A DNA stretch of 64,000 bases from Enterobacter kobei (GTDB taxonomy: Bacteria > Pseudomonadota > Gammaproteobacteria > Enterobacterales > Enterobacteriaceae), in NCBI RefSeq assembly GCF_001729765.1, contig NZ_CP017181.1, forward strand, positions 62,001-126,000, written 5' to 3'. Positions 39,061 to 48,729 of the stretch are shown here, in pieces. The notes under the pieces are model-generated. The model was not told the DNA's origin and searched no databases. It saw nothing but the letters and a program-made list of their open reading frames with translations. The position numbers and the translations under genes are program-made. Positions within the stretch are counted from its first letter, which is position 1, and every line of letters starts with the position of its first letter.

Positions 39061-40170
39061 TTAGTTTCCCTGGGCATCAACGGTATATGCGGCCGCGTTA
39101 GCCGTTGGTAACGCGCAAATGAAATGTCTAATGTTGTCCAGCGATTTATCTGTTACAGAGAAGAGTTCTTCCCGGCTTTGTGAGAAGTAATAGCGAGTCT
39201 CAAAAACATACGAGCAAATATTGTCATCATTCCCAACCAGCAGTACGTTGCCAAGCGGACGCTGTTCATAGTGGCAACAGGGTCCAAACAGTAAGATTAC
39301 CGGCACGTCCACCGCGTCGGCAACGTAGACATTTCCTGAGTCGGAAGCGATATAACAATCCATTTTTGAAATGGCCCACGGGAGTTCTTCAAGCGAAATT
39401 TTGCCAATCAGATTGATGAAGTTGGGCAATTCGCCATACGCGCGGGTGATATCATCCATCCACGATTGTTCGTTCGGGGCGCCAAACACATAAAACTCGC
39501 AGGGCAGGTCGGCGAGATGATCGGCAATCCGCTTCCAGATGCCCGGCGGGACGGTTTTCGCTTTATTTCCTGCGGCAATACTGATGCCAATGCGGATCAC
39601 GCCGGGTTTATCAAGGATTGCCGGATATGTCGCGGGTTTAAAAAGTGGTCTGGTGGCGTGCTTTGGTGAGTCTTTCCAGGTCAGCGTGCGGTCGGCAAGC
39701 TTGAGATAGTTCGTCACCGACAATGTCTTTTTGCCGTGTTCAACGGTACCGTCTGCCGTTGCATAGAAAATTCCGTGATACCACCTGCGTGTGTATGTGC
39801 TTAAGAACTGTTTGTTTTTGGCGTTACAAACGGAGGCAAAAAAAAGATTTACGCTGTTAGGCTGCAGAAGATACACATTGTCATAGCGGTTCATGATCCG
39901 GCAGGCAAAGCAGAGCTTTCGCCACAGGTTACGCTTATGCTGTTCGATGAAAAAAATCTCGTCGATCGTCTCATCATGCTTCGCCAGTGCACCTACGCTG
40001 CGACTAATAAGTACGTCGCTTTTTTGCAGGTATGCCAGAAGAGGCGTTGCATTAACAAAATCGCCGATTTTTGCTGTCTGAATAACCAGGTTTTTACCTG
40101 TGTCTTTGCGAAACAGCTTTCGGATGAGTTTCACCGGAAAGAGTAAAATCAGCAGAAATACATAACTCAT
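39061..40170 (-). CDS. GT9 heptosyltransferase-like protein, unassigned
   Basis: A 369-residue protein with a short hydrophobic N-terminus (YVFLLILLFPVKLI) then NLVIQTAKIGDFVNATPLLAYL, GISIAAGNKAKTVPPGIWKRIADHL, and CYIASDSGNVYVADAVDVPVILLFGPC. These are ADP-heptose:LPS heptosyltransferase (GT9) features. A fourth GT9 gene beside waaC, waaF and waaQ fits outer-core heptose addition as proposed for Klebsiella WabI or E. coli WaaU, but the exact counterpart is not recognised. Three bases after waaC. Confidence 0.7.
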   Translation of the reverse strand: MSYVFLLILLFPVKLIRKLFRKDTGKNLVIQTAKIGDFVNATPLLAYLQKSDVLISRSVGALAKHDETIDEIFFIEQHKRNLWRKLCFACRIMNRYDNVYLLQPNSVNLFFASVCNAKNKQFLSTYTRRWYHGIFYATADGTVEHGKKTLSVTNYLKLADRTLTWKDSPKHATRPLFKPATYPAILDKPGVIRIGISIAAGNKAKTVPPGIWKRIADHLADLPCEFYVFGAPNEQSWMDDITRAYGELPNFINLIGKISLEELPWAISKMDCYIASDSGNVYVADAVDVPVILLFGPCCHYEQRPLGNVLLVGNDDNICSYVFETRYYFSQSREELFSVTDKSLDNIRHFICALPTANAAAYTVDAQGN

Positions 40171-40173
40171 GGG

Positions 40174-41157
40174 TTAAATATCCCTGTCAGAAAGCCGATG
40201 GCTGCCCTGTAAAAATGAAAAAATAGCATCTGCGCTAATATCCTTCGTGTGTTGCGTTGGGCTGACCATCTGGTGCTGGTTTTTACCGTAGCCCCCAATC
40301 AGACCCGGATCGGTCGGGCCGAATATCGTAATATTCGGGCGATCCAGCGCTGCGGTTAAATGGCTTAATCCTGTATCCACGGAAACGACGGCATTCGCCC
40401 CCGCCAGTTCTGCGGCCACCTGCGCCAGCGTGAGTCTTGGCAATACCTCAACGTGCGAAAAACCGGAGGCCAGACGTTCTGCACGCTGTCGCTCATGTTC
40501 AGCGCCCCAGGGCAGTTTAATATGGATCCCGGTAGGTTGCATTAGTTCAATCAGTCTTCGCCAGTGCGTTTCCGGCCAGTGTTTATCGTCGCGCGTTGTG
40601 GCATGGAGGAAGACAAGATAAGGCTGAGTACAGGGGTCTGTATTGCGCAAAAAGTGCTGCGCAATGGCGTAGTCGCCCTGGGATTCCGGTTTTACATAGC
40701 CAAGACTCTTGGCAAACAGTTCACGGGTACGCTCCACCGCGTGCTGTTGTTTTGCAATACGGTGGCGACGGTTATAGAACAGGCTCGCCAGCGGCTCGCG
40801 GGCGGAGTGCCAGTCCATGCCATGCTTTACGCCGTGTGCCAGACGCGTCACCAGCGCGGCGCTTTTCACCAGCCCCTGCGCGTCGATGATCGCGTCGTAA
40901 CGCTGCGCCTGAACCGCTTCGCGGAAGGCGGTGCGCTCGGTTTTAATCGGTGTGGAGAACCATGCTTTGCGCCAGCGGCGAATGGCCACCGGGATCACGC
41001 GGTCTACTGCTTCATGCCAGGTAGGGATCTGCGCGAAGCCTTCTTCCACCACCCAGTCAAAACGGATGCCCGGAATGGCCTGCATCGCGTCCGTCAGCGC
41101 AGGCAGCGTATGCAGAACATCACCCATAGAGGAGGTTTTAACGATCAATACCCGCAT
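40174..41157 (-). CDS. waaC: LPS heptosyltransferase I
   Basis: A 327-residue GT9 enzyme (E. coli 319) adding the first heptose to Kdo from ADP-L,D-heptose. Seen: RVLIVKTSSMGDVLHTLPALTD, the acceptor-side HGMDWHSAREPLASLFYNRRH, LHATTRDDKHWPE and SVDTGLSHLTAALDRPNITIFGPTDPGLIGGYG. Three bases from the waaF stop, in the hldD operon. Confidence 0.96.
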   Translation of the reverse strand: MRVLIVKTSSMGDVLHTLPALTDAMQAIPGIRFDWVVEEGFAQIPTWHEAVDRVIPVAIRRWRKAWFSTPIKTERTAFREAVQAQRYDAIIDAQGLVKSAALVTRLAHGVKHGMDWHSAREPLASLFYNRRHRIAKQQHAVERTRELFAKSLGYVKPESQGDYAIAQHFLRNTDPCTQPYLVFLHATTRDDKHWPETHWRRLIELMQPTGIHIKLPWGAEHERQRAERLASGFSHVEVLPRLTLAQVAAELAGANAVVSVDTGLSHLTAALDRPNITIFGPTDPGLIGGYGKNQHQMVSPTQHTKDISADAIFSFLQGSHRLSDRDI

Positions 41158-41160
41158 CCG

Positions 41161-42207
41161 TTACCCTTCTTCGCTCAACAGCAGTTCGTTGAGTTCTTCG
41201 AGAACACGCTGCGGCGTGATGTCGATCAGGCTCTGGTGATAGCCTTCTGCGGCATCGCCTTTGCGCACCTTGTGGTAGCCGGTAATCAGGCGAATGACGC
41301 GCGCTTTGTGCGACAGCGGCGGCGTGAAGTCCGGGCTGCTTGGACCATACAGCGCGACCAGCGGGCGGTCCAGCGCGGCAGCGACGTGCATCAGGCCGGA
41401 ATCATTGGTCACCACGGCTTTACAGGCGGCGATCAGAATAACAGCTTGTTCGAGCTGCGTTTCCCCGGCCAGGTTTCGGCACCAGGCCTGCTGCTCTGTG
41501 CTGAGCGTGGCGAGAATTTCATTGCCTGCTTCGTGGTCTTTTGCCGAGCCAAACAGCACAATCTGATAGCCTTCGTCGATCAGCTGTTTTGCCAGCTCCG
41601 CATAGTGATAGTGCGGCCAGCGTTTTGCCGGACCGAACTCCGCACCAGGGCAGAAGCCAATCATCGGGCGTTCAGACGAAAGACCAAACGCGTTGCAGGT
41701 CTGGGATTTCTCGCCGTCATTAACCTGAAGCTGCGGCCAGAGCAGCGGCTGCGGCAGATCTTTCGCACTGCGCATCACGCCTTTGTCGTAGGCCAGAGCC
41801 ACGTAGCGCTCCACCATTAGCGGCCAGGCCTCTTTGTCCAGCACCCGCGCGTCGTTCAGCAGGCCGTAGCGCATTTCACCGCGCCAGCCGGTACGGTGCG
41901 GAATACCCGCAAAGAAGGGCACTAAGGCAGATTTGAAAGAGTTCGGCAGGACATACGCGCGATCGTAGCGCTTCTCGCGCAGGCTATGGCCGAGCTTGCG
42001 GCGTTCGCCGATTTCCAGCGCACCGTGGCCGAGCGGCATCGGGATCGCCTCGTTCACTTCCGGCATACGCGATAACAGCGGACGGCACCACGCGGGTGCC
42101 ATCACGTCGATCATCGCCTGGGGATAGCGCGCCTTGAGCGTGCGATAGAGACTTTGCGACATCATCATGTCGCCCACCCATGACGGGCCGATCACCAGAA
42201 TTCTCAT
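41161..42207 (-). CDS. waaF: LPS heptosyltransferase II
   Basis: A 348-residue GT9 enzyme, E. coli length, adding the second heptose. Seen: ILVIGPSWVGDMMMSQSLYRTL, FCPGAEFGPAKRWPHYHYAELA and VVTNDSGLMHVAAALDRPLVALYGPSSPDFTPPL. Between hldD (two bases) and waaC (three bases). Confidence 0.97.
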   Translation of the reverse strand: MRILVIGPSWVGDMMMSQSLYRTLKARYPQAMIDVMAPAWCRPLLSRMPEVNEAIPMPLGHGALEIGERRKLGHSLREKRYDRAYVLPNSFKSALVPFFAGIPHRTGWRGEMRYGLLNDARVLDKEAWPLMVERYVALAYDKGVMRSAKDLPQPLLWPQLQVNDGEKSQTCNAFGLSSERPMIGFCPGAEFGPAKRWPHYHYAELAKQLIDEGYQIVLFGSAKDHEAGNEILATLSTEQQAWCRNLAGETQLEQAVILIAACKAVVTNDSGLMHVAAALDRPLVALYGPSSPDFTPPLSHKARVIRLITGYHKVRKGDAAEGYHQSLIDITPQRVLEELNELLLSEEG

Positions 42208-42209
42208 AC

Positions 42210-43142
42210 TTACGCGTCGCGGTTCAGCCAGGCCATATATTCCGTTACGCCTTCGGCAACGGTCTTGAACGGCTTGTCGTAGCCAGCTTTACGCAGGTTA
42301 GTCAGGTCTGCCTGGGTGAACGCCTGGTAGCGGCCTTTCAGCTTATCCGGGAACGGAATGTACTCAATGCTGCCTTTTTTGTGGTACGCCAGCGTCGCGT
42401 CTGCCACTGCCTGGAAGGATTCCGCGCGGCCAGTCCCCAGGTTGAAGATGCCGGACACACCGTTTTCCCAGAACCACAGGTTGACTGCAGCCACATCGCC
42501 CACGTAGACGAAGTCGCGCTTAAAGCCGTCGCTGCCTTCGAACAGTTTCGGGCTTTCGCCATTATTCAGCTGGGTATTCAGGTGGAATGCCACGCTCGCC
42601 ATGCTGCCTTTGTGCCCTTCGCGCGGCCCGTAGACGTTGAAGTAACGGAAGCCGACAATCTGGGAGTTCGCTTCTGGCAGAATCTGACGCACGTATTCGT
42701 CGAACAGGAATTTGGAGTAACCGTAGACGTTCAGCGGTTGCTCGTATTCGCGGGATTCGATGAAGTCTGAGGTACGCCCGCCGTAGGTGGCAGCAGAAGA
42801 GGCGTACAGGAACGGAATTTCACGCTCCAGGCAGTAGTGAAGGATCTCTTTGGAGTACTGATAGTTGTTGTCCATCATGTACTTGCCGTCCCACTCGGTG
42901 GTGGATGAGCACGCACCTTCGTGGAAAATGGCTTCAATCTCGCCAAACTCTTCACCTGCCATAATCTGGATAAGGAAGTCTTCTTTATCCATGTAGTCAG
43001 CGATGTTCAGATCCACCAGGTTAACGAACTTGGTGCCATCTTTCAGGTTGTCCACCACCAGGATGTCGGTGATGCCTTTGTCATTGAGAGCCTTAACAAT
43101 ATTGCTGCCGATAAAGCCTGCGCCGCCGGTAACGATGATCAT
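42210..43142 (-). CDS. hldD: ADP-L-glycero-D-manno-heptose 6-epimerase
   Basis: A 310-residue short-chain dehydrogenase-like enzyme, E. coli length. It turns ADP-D,D-heptose into the L,D form used by WaaC, WaaF and WaaQ. The NADP-binding motif TGGAGFIG is at residues 5-12 and the catalytic YGYSK in [17 protein letters not shown] 43142 (MIIVTGG) is chosen; the frame is open 88 codons further but runs into the divergent promoter. First gene of the waaF-waaC-...-waaL unit. The 215-base spacer to kbl was searched for a heat-shock promoter, as known in E. coli, without a clear hit. Confidence 0.97.
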   Translation of the reverse strand: MIIVTGGAGFIGSNIVKALNDKGITDILVVDNLKDGTKFVNLVDLNIADYMDKEDFLIQIMAGEEFGEIEAIFHEGACSSTTEWDGKYMMDNNYQYSKEILHYCLEREIPFLYASSAATYGGRTSDFIESREYEQPLNVYGYSKFLFDEYVRQILPEANSQIVGFRYFNVYGPREGHKGSMASVAFHLNTQLNNGESPKLFEGSDGFKRDFVYVGDVAAVNLWFWENGVSGIFNLGTGRAESFQAVADATLAYHKKGSIEYIPFPDKLKGRYQAFTQADLTNLRKAGYDKPFKTVAEGVTEYMAWLNRDA

Positions 43143-43357
43143 AACGGTAACCTTTGAAGTGTGGAGTCCGGGGACAATCCCGAACGCTAATGTTTCTATC
43201 ATATCATCACAATGCCCTGTCTTCAGCCATTCACCGATATGCGGTAGGGGTACACGTGATTTATGCTGCAAAAACGACAAGAGATACTGCGTCATCTCGT
43301 CATGAACTATAGGTTTGGGTAATATGTCCCGAAATTTGCCGAGTCTGGAGAATTGCA

Positions 43358-44554
43358 ATGCGTGGTGATTTTTACAAACAGTTAAACAGCGACCTCGACA
43401 CCGCACGTGCGGAAGGGTTGTTCAAGGAAGAGCGTATTATCACGTCTGCTCAGCAGGCGGACATCACCGTTGCCGACGGCAGCCATGTGATCAACTTTTG
43501 TGCGAACAACTACTTAGGTCTTGCGAATCACCCTGAGCTGATTGCCGCAGCGAAAAACGGCATGGATACTCACGGTTTCGGTATGGCCTCCGTACGCTTT
43601 ATTTGCGGTACCCAGGATAGCCACAAGCAGCTTGAGCAAAAGCTGGCGAGCTTCCTTGGAATGGAAGACGCGATTCTCTACTCCTCCTGCTTCGACGCCA
43701 ACGGCGGTCTGTTTGAGACCCTGCTTGGCGCAGAAGATGCGATTATCTCCGACGCCCTGAACCACGCCTCCATCATCGACGGCGTACGCCTGTGTAAAGC
43801 GAAGCGTTTCCGCTACGCCAACAACGACATGGTTGAACTGGAAGCGCGCCTGAAAGAGGCCCGTGAAGCGGGTGCTCGCCACGTGCTGATCGCCACCGAC
43901 GGCGTGTTCTCCATGGACGGTGTGATCGCTAACCTGAAAGGTGTCTGTGACCTGGCGGATAAATACGACGCGCTGGTCATGGTCGATGACTCTCACGCGG
44001 TCGGTTTTGTCGGCGAAAATGGCCGCGGTTCCCACGAATACTGTGACGTGATGGGCCGCGTGGATATCATCACCGGTACGTTGGGCAAAGCGCTCGGCGG
44101 CGCGTCCGGTGGTTATACCGCTGCGCGTAAAGAGGTGGTTGAATGGCTGCGTCAGCGCTCCCGCCCGTATCTGTTCTCCAACTCCCTGGCGCCGGCCATT
44201 GTTGCCGCCTCCATCAAGGTACTGGAGATGGTGGAGTCCGGCGCGGGGCTGCGCGATCGCCTGTGGTCGAACGCCCGTCTGTTCCGTGAAAAAATGAGCG
44301 CCGCAGGTTTCACCCTGGCCGGTGCCGATCACGCCATCATCCCGGTGATGCTGGGTGATGCGGTCGTGGCGCAGCAATTTGCTCGTGAACTGCAGAAAGA
44401 AGGGATTTATGTCACCGGGTTCTTCTTCCCGGTGGTACCAAAAGGCCAGGCGCGTATCCGCACCCAGATGTCTGCGGCGCATTCGCCTGAACAAATTGAA
44501 CGTGCGGTGGAAGCCTTTACCCGCATCGGCAAACAGCTGGGCGTAATTGCCTGA
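43358..44554 (+). CDS. kbl: Glycine C-acetyltransferase (2-amino-3-ketobutyrate CoA ligase)
   Basis: A 398-residue PLP enzyme of the alpha-oxoamine synthase family, E. coli length. It splits 2-amino-3-ketobutyrate with CoA into glycine and acetyl-CoA. The PLP lysine is Lys244 in [29 protein letters not shown] and [11 protein letters not shown] are the other landmarks. It partners with tdh nine bases downstream, in the threonine degradation path; E. coli controls the pair by Lrp and leucine. Confidence 0.97.
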   Translation: MRGDFYKQLNSDLDTARAEGLFKEERIITSAQQADITVADGSHVINFCANNYLGLANHPELIAAAKNGMDTHGFGMASVRFICGTQDSHKQLEQKLASFLGMEDAILYSSCFDANGGLFETLLGAEDAIISDALNHASIIDGVRLCKAKRFRYANNDMVELEARLKEAREAGARHVLIATDGVFSMDGVIANLKGVCDLADKYDALVMVDDSHAVGFVGENGRGSHEYCDVMGRVDIITGTLGKALGGASGGYTAARKEVVEWLRQRSRPYLFSNSLAPAIVAASIKVLEMVESGAGLRDRLWSNARLFREKMSAAGFTLAGADHAIIPVMLGDAVVAQQFARELQKEGIYVTGFFFPVVPKGQARIRTQMSAAHSPEQIERAVEAFTRIGKQLGVIA

Positions 44555-44563
44555 GGACGTGTG

Positions 44564-45592
44564 ATGAAAGCGTTATCCAAACTGAAAGCGGAAGAAGGGA
44601 TTTGGATGACCGACGTGCCGGAGCCGGAAGTCGGTCATAACGATCTGCTGATCAAAATTCGTAAAACCGCCATCTGCGGTACTGACGTTCACATCTACAA
44701 CTGGGATCAGTGGTCACAGAAAACCATTCCGGTCCCGATGGTTGTCGGTCACGAATATGTGGGTGAAGTGGTTGGCATTGGTCAGGAAGTCAAAGGCTTC
44801 CAGATTGGCGACCGCGTCTCCGGTGAAGGCCATATCACCTGCGGCCACTGCCGCAACTGCCGCGGCGGGCGTACGCACCTGTGCCGTAATACCATTGGCG
44901 TGGGCGTAAACCGCCCGGGCTGCTTCGCGGAATACCTGGTGATCCCGGCGTTTAACGCGTTCAAAATCCCGGACAATATCTCTGACGATCTGGCCTCCAT
45001 CTTTGACCCGTTCGGTAACGCGGTACACACGGCACTCTCCTTCGACCTGGTGGGTGAGGATGTGCTGGTGTCTGGCGCGGGCCCCATTGGCATTATGGCG
45101 GCAGCCGTGGCGAAGCATGTGGGCGCGCGTAACGTGGTGATCACCGACGTGAACGAATACCGTCTGTCGCTGGCGCGTAAAATGGGCGTCACCCGCGCGG
45201 TGGATGTTTCCAAAGAGAGTCTGACCGACGTGATGGAAGAGCTGGGCATGACCGAAGGCTTTGACGTAGGTCTGGAGATGTCCGGTGCGCCACCGGCGTT
45301 CCGCACCATGCTCGACACCATGAATCACGGTGGCCGTATCGCGATGTTGGGTATTCCGCCGTCAGATATGTCTATCGACTGGAACAAGGTCATCTTCAAG
45401 GGGCTGTTCATCAAAGGCATTTATGGCCGTGAAATGTTCGAAACCTGGTACAAGATGGCGGCATTAATTCAGTCAGGTCTGGATCTGTCCCCGATTATTA
45501 CTCACCGCTTCTCAGTTGATGAGTTCCAGAAAGGCTTTGACGCGATGCGTTCAGGCCAGTCTGGGAAAGTGATCCTGAGCTGGGATAAGTAA
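44564..45592 (+). CDS. tdh: L-threonine 3-dehydrogenase
   Basis: A 342-residue zinc alcohol dehydrogenase-type enzyme oxidising threonine to 2-amino-3-ketobutyrate with NAD. Catalytic zinc residues Cys38 (AICGTD) and the HE pair in [10 protein letters not shown], structural zinc site [15 protein letters not shown], and NAD site [13 protein letters not shown] are present. GAGGACG precedes ATG 44564; a GTG one codon earlier is less likely. Has one extra C-terminal lysine compared with E. coli. Confidence 0.97.
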   Translation: MKALSKLKAEEGIWMTDVPEPEVGHNDLLIKIRKTAICGTDVHIYNWDQWSQKTIPVPMVVGHEYVGEVVGIGQEVKGFQIGDRVSGEGHITCGHCRNCRGGRTHLCRNTIGVGVNRPGCFAEYLVIPAFNAFKIPDNISDDLASIFDPFGNAVHTALSFDLVGEDVLVSGAGPIGIMAAAVAKHVGARNVVITDVNEYRLSLARKMGVTRAVDVSKESLTDVMEELGMTEGFDVGLEMSGAPPAFRTMLDTMNHGGRIAMLGIPPSDMSIDWNKVIFKGLFIKGIYGREMFETWYKMAALIQSGLDLSPIITHRFSVDEFQKGFDAMRSGQSGKVILSWDK

Positions 45593-45594
45593 TC

Positions 45595-45621
45595 AAAAAG
45601 GGGCCAGCGGCCCCTTTTTTT
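45595..45621. terminator. Terminator after tdh, probably bidirectional
   Basis: Stem AAAAAGGGGCC / GGCCCCTTTTT with loop AGC, T-rich on the plus side and A-rich on the other. It also abuts the stop of the minus-strand gene ending at 45620. Confidence 0.9.
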
Positions 45622-46534
45622 ACTGATTTTTTTTCTCTTCGTCCGTCAGGTAACGCACCTTGCGGGTATAGTCCTGACCTTTGAACAACAGTTTGTTTTC
45701 AGGTGATTCAAGATACTTTTGCCATTCTGAGAGCGGAAAACCACCGTGCGCACCAATCACCTCTTTCGGCACAACGGCTTCCTGTCCGCCAATCTTCTTG
45801 GACACCGGCCAGTTCATCCAGTCGCCCAGGTTAACCGTTTTTAAATCCAGCATGTCCAGTAGCGCGGCGAGCGGCAGCTGATCCGTCGGCGGTTGCGTGT
45901 CTTCCATCAGTTCCCAGGTATCCTGGAACAGCGTGAGCCACAGCGGGCAGATACGGCGCCAGGTCTTTTTAGTGGCCGCAAGAAACGCACCGTTAACATG
46001 ATCAACCAGATACGGGCGCACCGTCTCTTTGTAATACGCCGGGACTTTCTCCGCTGGCGCGCCGTCCAGCTTGGCAATCATTTTGCCCTGGCGGAAGCTG
46101 GAGTAGATGTGCATCTCGGCCATGTTGATTTCTGGCATCTTCAGCAGGTTGAGATCGGAATCGATCATCAATACGCCTTCACCTCGCGCCTGCAGCGGGG
46201 CATTAAGCTTCACCAGGCGGCTAAGGTAGATCTGCTTGTAGCGATAACCTTCTTCACGTTTTGGCAGGTCGAGGGTCACTATGCGGGTTTTCGGCGGCAG
46301 ATTGCCAAACGCGGATTCTGGTTGATCGCTGACAATCACAATCTCGCTGACGTCGGTGGCATATCGCTCTGCAAAGGTCGCGGACAATAACGCCTCTTCG
46401 ACGAAATCCGCACCGGTGCAAGGGATCACGATAGAGTCAACCGCCACGAGATCGCGCGTGACCGGAAGGGAAGCGTAGGGAATGTTATGTCGCCCGGTGA
46501 TGTGGCGGTAGCGAGCATTCAGGAATTTAAACAT
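45620..46534 (-). CDS. Putative nucleotide-sugar glycosyltransferase, unassigned
   Basis: A 304-residue protein without signal peptide or membrane segment. A GT-A-type site is suggested by VDSIVIPCTGADFVEEALLSA, IVIVSDQPE and GEGVLMIDSDLNLLK (DSD as the metal-binding DxD), with AHGGFPLSEWQKYLE near the C-terminus. I cannot name the family. It is 15 bases after a GT4 gene on the same strand and ends at a strong terminator, so the two form the tail of the gpmM-envC-yibQ run. A role in LPS or other surface sugar is likely from context only. Confidence 0.6.
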   Translation of the reverse strand: MFKFLNARYRHITGRHNIPYASLPVTRDLVAVDSIVIPCTGADFVEEALLSATFAERYATDVSEIVIVSDQPESAFGNLPPKTRIVTLDLPKREEGYRYKQIYLSRLVKLNAPLQARGEGVLMIDSDLNLLKMPEINMAEMHIYSSFRQGKMIAKLDGAPAEKVPAYYKETVRPYLVDHVNGAFLAATKKTWRRICPLWLTLFQDTWELMEDTQPPTDQLPLAALLDMLDLKTVNLGDWMNWPVSKKIGGQEAVVPKEVIGAHGGFPLSEWQKYLESPENKLLFKGQDYTRKVRYLTDEEKKNQ

Positions 46535-46549
46535 GTTCTTCTCGTTTGG

Positions 46550-47755
46550 TTATTGCGCGCCAAGAACGGCCTCGACACCGTTAACATAGCTTTCAATGGC
46601 ATACACGTTGCAGACATTCTGATGCGCAGCGGCGGCGAGCCGGGTGCGCAGATCGGGATCCTGCCAGATATTATCCAGGTGTTGAGCAAGTTGCGACACA
46701 TCGCTCCACGGGAAAAGCAGCCCGGTCGATGCATGATCGATCAATTCTGCCGTGCCGGTCACCTTGGAGCCAATGACGGGGATATTCAGCAGCATCGCTT
46801 CCAGCACGACGCGGGGCAAGCCTTCGCTCTGCGAGGCCAGAATAAACGCGTCAAAGGTCGCGAGGTAGTCAAAAGGCGTGTTCTGGAAACCGGTGAAAAT
46901 CACATGCTCAGCAATACCCAGCGCATCAGCTTGTGCCGCCAACGCACCGCGTTCAGCCCCCTCACCGACCAGCACCATCTTCCACCTCGCCTCGGGATGT
47001 TTCTGGTTGAACTGTGCCAGCGCTTCCAGCGTGTGGTGGTTTGCTTTGCGAGGGATTAATGAGCCAATGCTGCCGAACACGAACGTGTCGTCATCAATGT
47101 TCAGGCGATTACGCATCGCGCGTCGGTCGGGTAAAGGCTGATGGATGTCGATGGCATTGTTGACCGTCGTACACAGCTCGGGTCGGACCCCATGCTGAAC
47201 TAACACGCGTTCTACGCCATGTGAGACGGCGATGATTTTTGTGGCATGGGTATTCACCAGCTTCACCAGCGGCGGGGTCAAAACAGGTTCAATTCGACAG
47301 TGCTGGATTATCCGCGCATGCACGTTTGCACCTGCCAGATAACCCTCTTCGTTAGAGCCCGGCTGGTTGTTCATATAAAGTGTATCGAAACCGCCATCCC
47401 TGAAAATCGTCTCGATTTTGCTAACGTTGGGTCGAATACGCCAGAGCGTATCAACATGACGTGTAAATGCCTTCCGGGCGCTGCGGGAGAAAAACAGCAG
47501 GCTACGTCCCAATTCTTTGGCAATCTTCGCCCATGCGGGCTGCTTATGTTGAGGGATGACAATTAAGGGAATGCCAATACTGTTCAGCACCTGGCCGATG
47601 GTTTGCCCTTCGGCCCGGCTGTAGTCACTGTAAAAACAACAGGTAATATCGAACTTTTCGCGGTTAATGCGCTTCAGAAGTTCGAGCATACTGTTGGTGC
47701 CTCCTCCCCATTCTTTACCGGTATCGAGGAGCAGAATTTTGTGTCGCTGCGGCAT
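46550..47755 (-). CDS. GT4 glycosyltransferase, unassigned
   Basis: A 401-residue GT-B enzyme. The N-terminal domain begins KILLLDTGKEWGGGTNSMLELL (glycine-rich acceptor loop); the donor domain has VFGSIGSLIPRKANHHTLEAL, MVLVGEGAERGALA and the E-x7-E motif SEGLPRVVLEAMLLNIPVIGS. It lies 20 bases after yibQ on the same strand. E. coli has the LPS enzyme gene yibD (waaH) in this slot, while the WaaH-like gene of this strain is at 31515-32504. The sugar donor is unknown. Confidence 0.75.
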   Translation of the reverse strand: MPQRHKILLLDTGKEWGGGTNSMLELLKRINREKFDITCCFYSDYSRAEGQTIGQVLNSIGIPLIVIPQHKQPAWAKIAKELGRSLLFFSRSARKAFTRHVDTLWRIRPNVSKIETIFRDGGFDTLYMNNQPGSNEEGYLAGANVHARIIQHCRIEPVLTPPLVKLVNTHATKIIAVSHGVERVLVQHGVRPELCTTVNNAIDIHQPLPDRRAMRNRLNIDDDTFVFGSIGSLIPRKANHHTLEALAQFNQKHPEARWKMVLVGEGAERGALAAQADALGIAEHVIFTGFQNTPFDYLATFDAFILASQSEGLPRVVLEAMLLNIPVIGSKVTGTAELIDHASTGLLFPWSDVSQLAQHLDNIWQDPDLRTRLAAAAHQNVCNVYAIESYVNGVEAVLGAQ

Positions 47756-47775
47756 TTTTCTACCTTAATCGCCTG

Positions 47776-48726
47776 TCACTGAGAATGGCTCACTGATACT
47801 TTCTTACCCCATCCCTGCCACTGGTGCTGGAAGTATTGCACCAGCGTACTCTGGCTCACGCTTTCGCTGATGACCGCGAAGAAGCGGGTTGCATGCACCG
47901 GTTCAGGCGGTTGTTTCAGCTTGCAATTCTTCACGCCACGGAACGGGTTACGCGGCTGCGTTGCGGGTGGTTGTGCACTACCCGGGCGAGACGTATCGAC
48001 CTGCGGCTCATTGAGCAGATCGCTCGGACGTACCAGTGTGATATCTGGAGGCAAGGTCGGCAACATCTGTTGTAAAACGCGCACCGTAGAAGGATGCGGG
48101 TGGCCGATGGCAATGGCTGAACCATTGCGTCGGGCGAGCTGCACGGCGCGATTGAACTGCGCGCGAATGTCGGCCTCGTTCTGAGTATCATCCAGGAACA
48201 CCTTGCGCTTGATCACCTTCACCCCCGTTCCCTGAGCGGCACGCATCGCCTGGCTGTTGCCGATGGTCATGCTGTCGAGGAAGTAGAGGTTGTAGCGTTC
48301 CAGCGCCCGCATCACTTTTAGCATGCCGTACAGGCTGGAGGTCATCGCGCTACCCATATGGTTGTTCAGGCCAACGGCATACGGCACGTTGTTGTAAGCG
48401 TCACGGATGATGCGCTCGATCTCATCGCTGCTCATATCCGGACGAAGCGTATCTTTTTCCAGCGGCTGTTTACTGAGCGGTGCCATCGGCAGATGGATGA
48501 GGACCTGATGTCCGCTGTTGTGGGCTTTAGTCGCCATCTCACGGGCGTGAGGCGCATTCGGAAGGACGGCGACAGAGATGGCTGGCGGCATCGCCAGCAC
48601 CTGATTTTCATAGTGCGGACGATAACCGAAGTCATCAATCACAATCGCGAGTTTACCTGCGTATACCGGTGCAGCCAGCGCCAGCGCGCTGACGACGGAG
48701 AGAACCATTCGACGAAATTGAAGCAA
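47776..48726 (-). CDS. yibQ: Divergent polysaccharide deacetylase family protein YibQ
   Basis: A 316-residue periplasmic protein with a signal peptide (MLQFRRMVLSVVSALALAAPVYA, cut before GKLA). The NodB-like fold shows in IVIDDFGYRPHYENQVL, HQVLIHLPMAP, GLNNHMGSAMTSS, and DDTQNEADI. Biochemical activity is not known. It follows envC by three bases; the gpmM-envC-yibQ order is as in E. coli, and a link with envelope sugar or peptidoglycan processing is inferred from EnvC. Confidence 0.9.
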   Translation of the reverse strand: MLQFRRMVLSVVSALALAAPVYAGKLAIVIDDFGYRPHYENQVLAMPPAISVAVLPNAPHAREMATKAHNSGHQVLIHLPMAPLSKQPLEKDTLRPDMSSDEIERIIRDAYNNVPYAVGLNNHMGSAMTSSLYGMLKVMRALERYNLYFLDSMTIGNSQAMRAAQGTGVKVIKRKVFLDDTQNEADIRAQFNRAVQLARRNGSAIAIGHPHPSTVRVLQQMLPTLPPDITLVRPSDLLNEPQVDTSRPGSAQPPATQPRNPFRGVKNCKLKQPPEPVHATRFFAVISESVSQSTLVQYFQHQWQGWGKKVSVSHSQ

Positions 48727-48729
48727 AAC

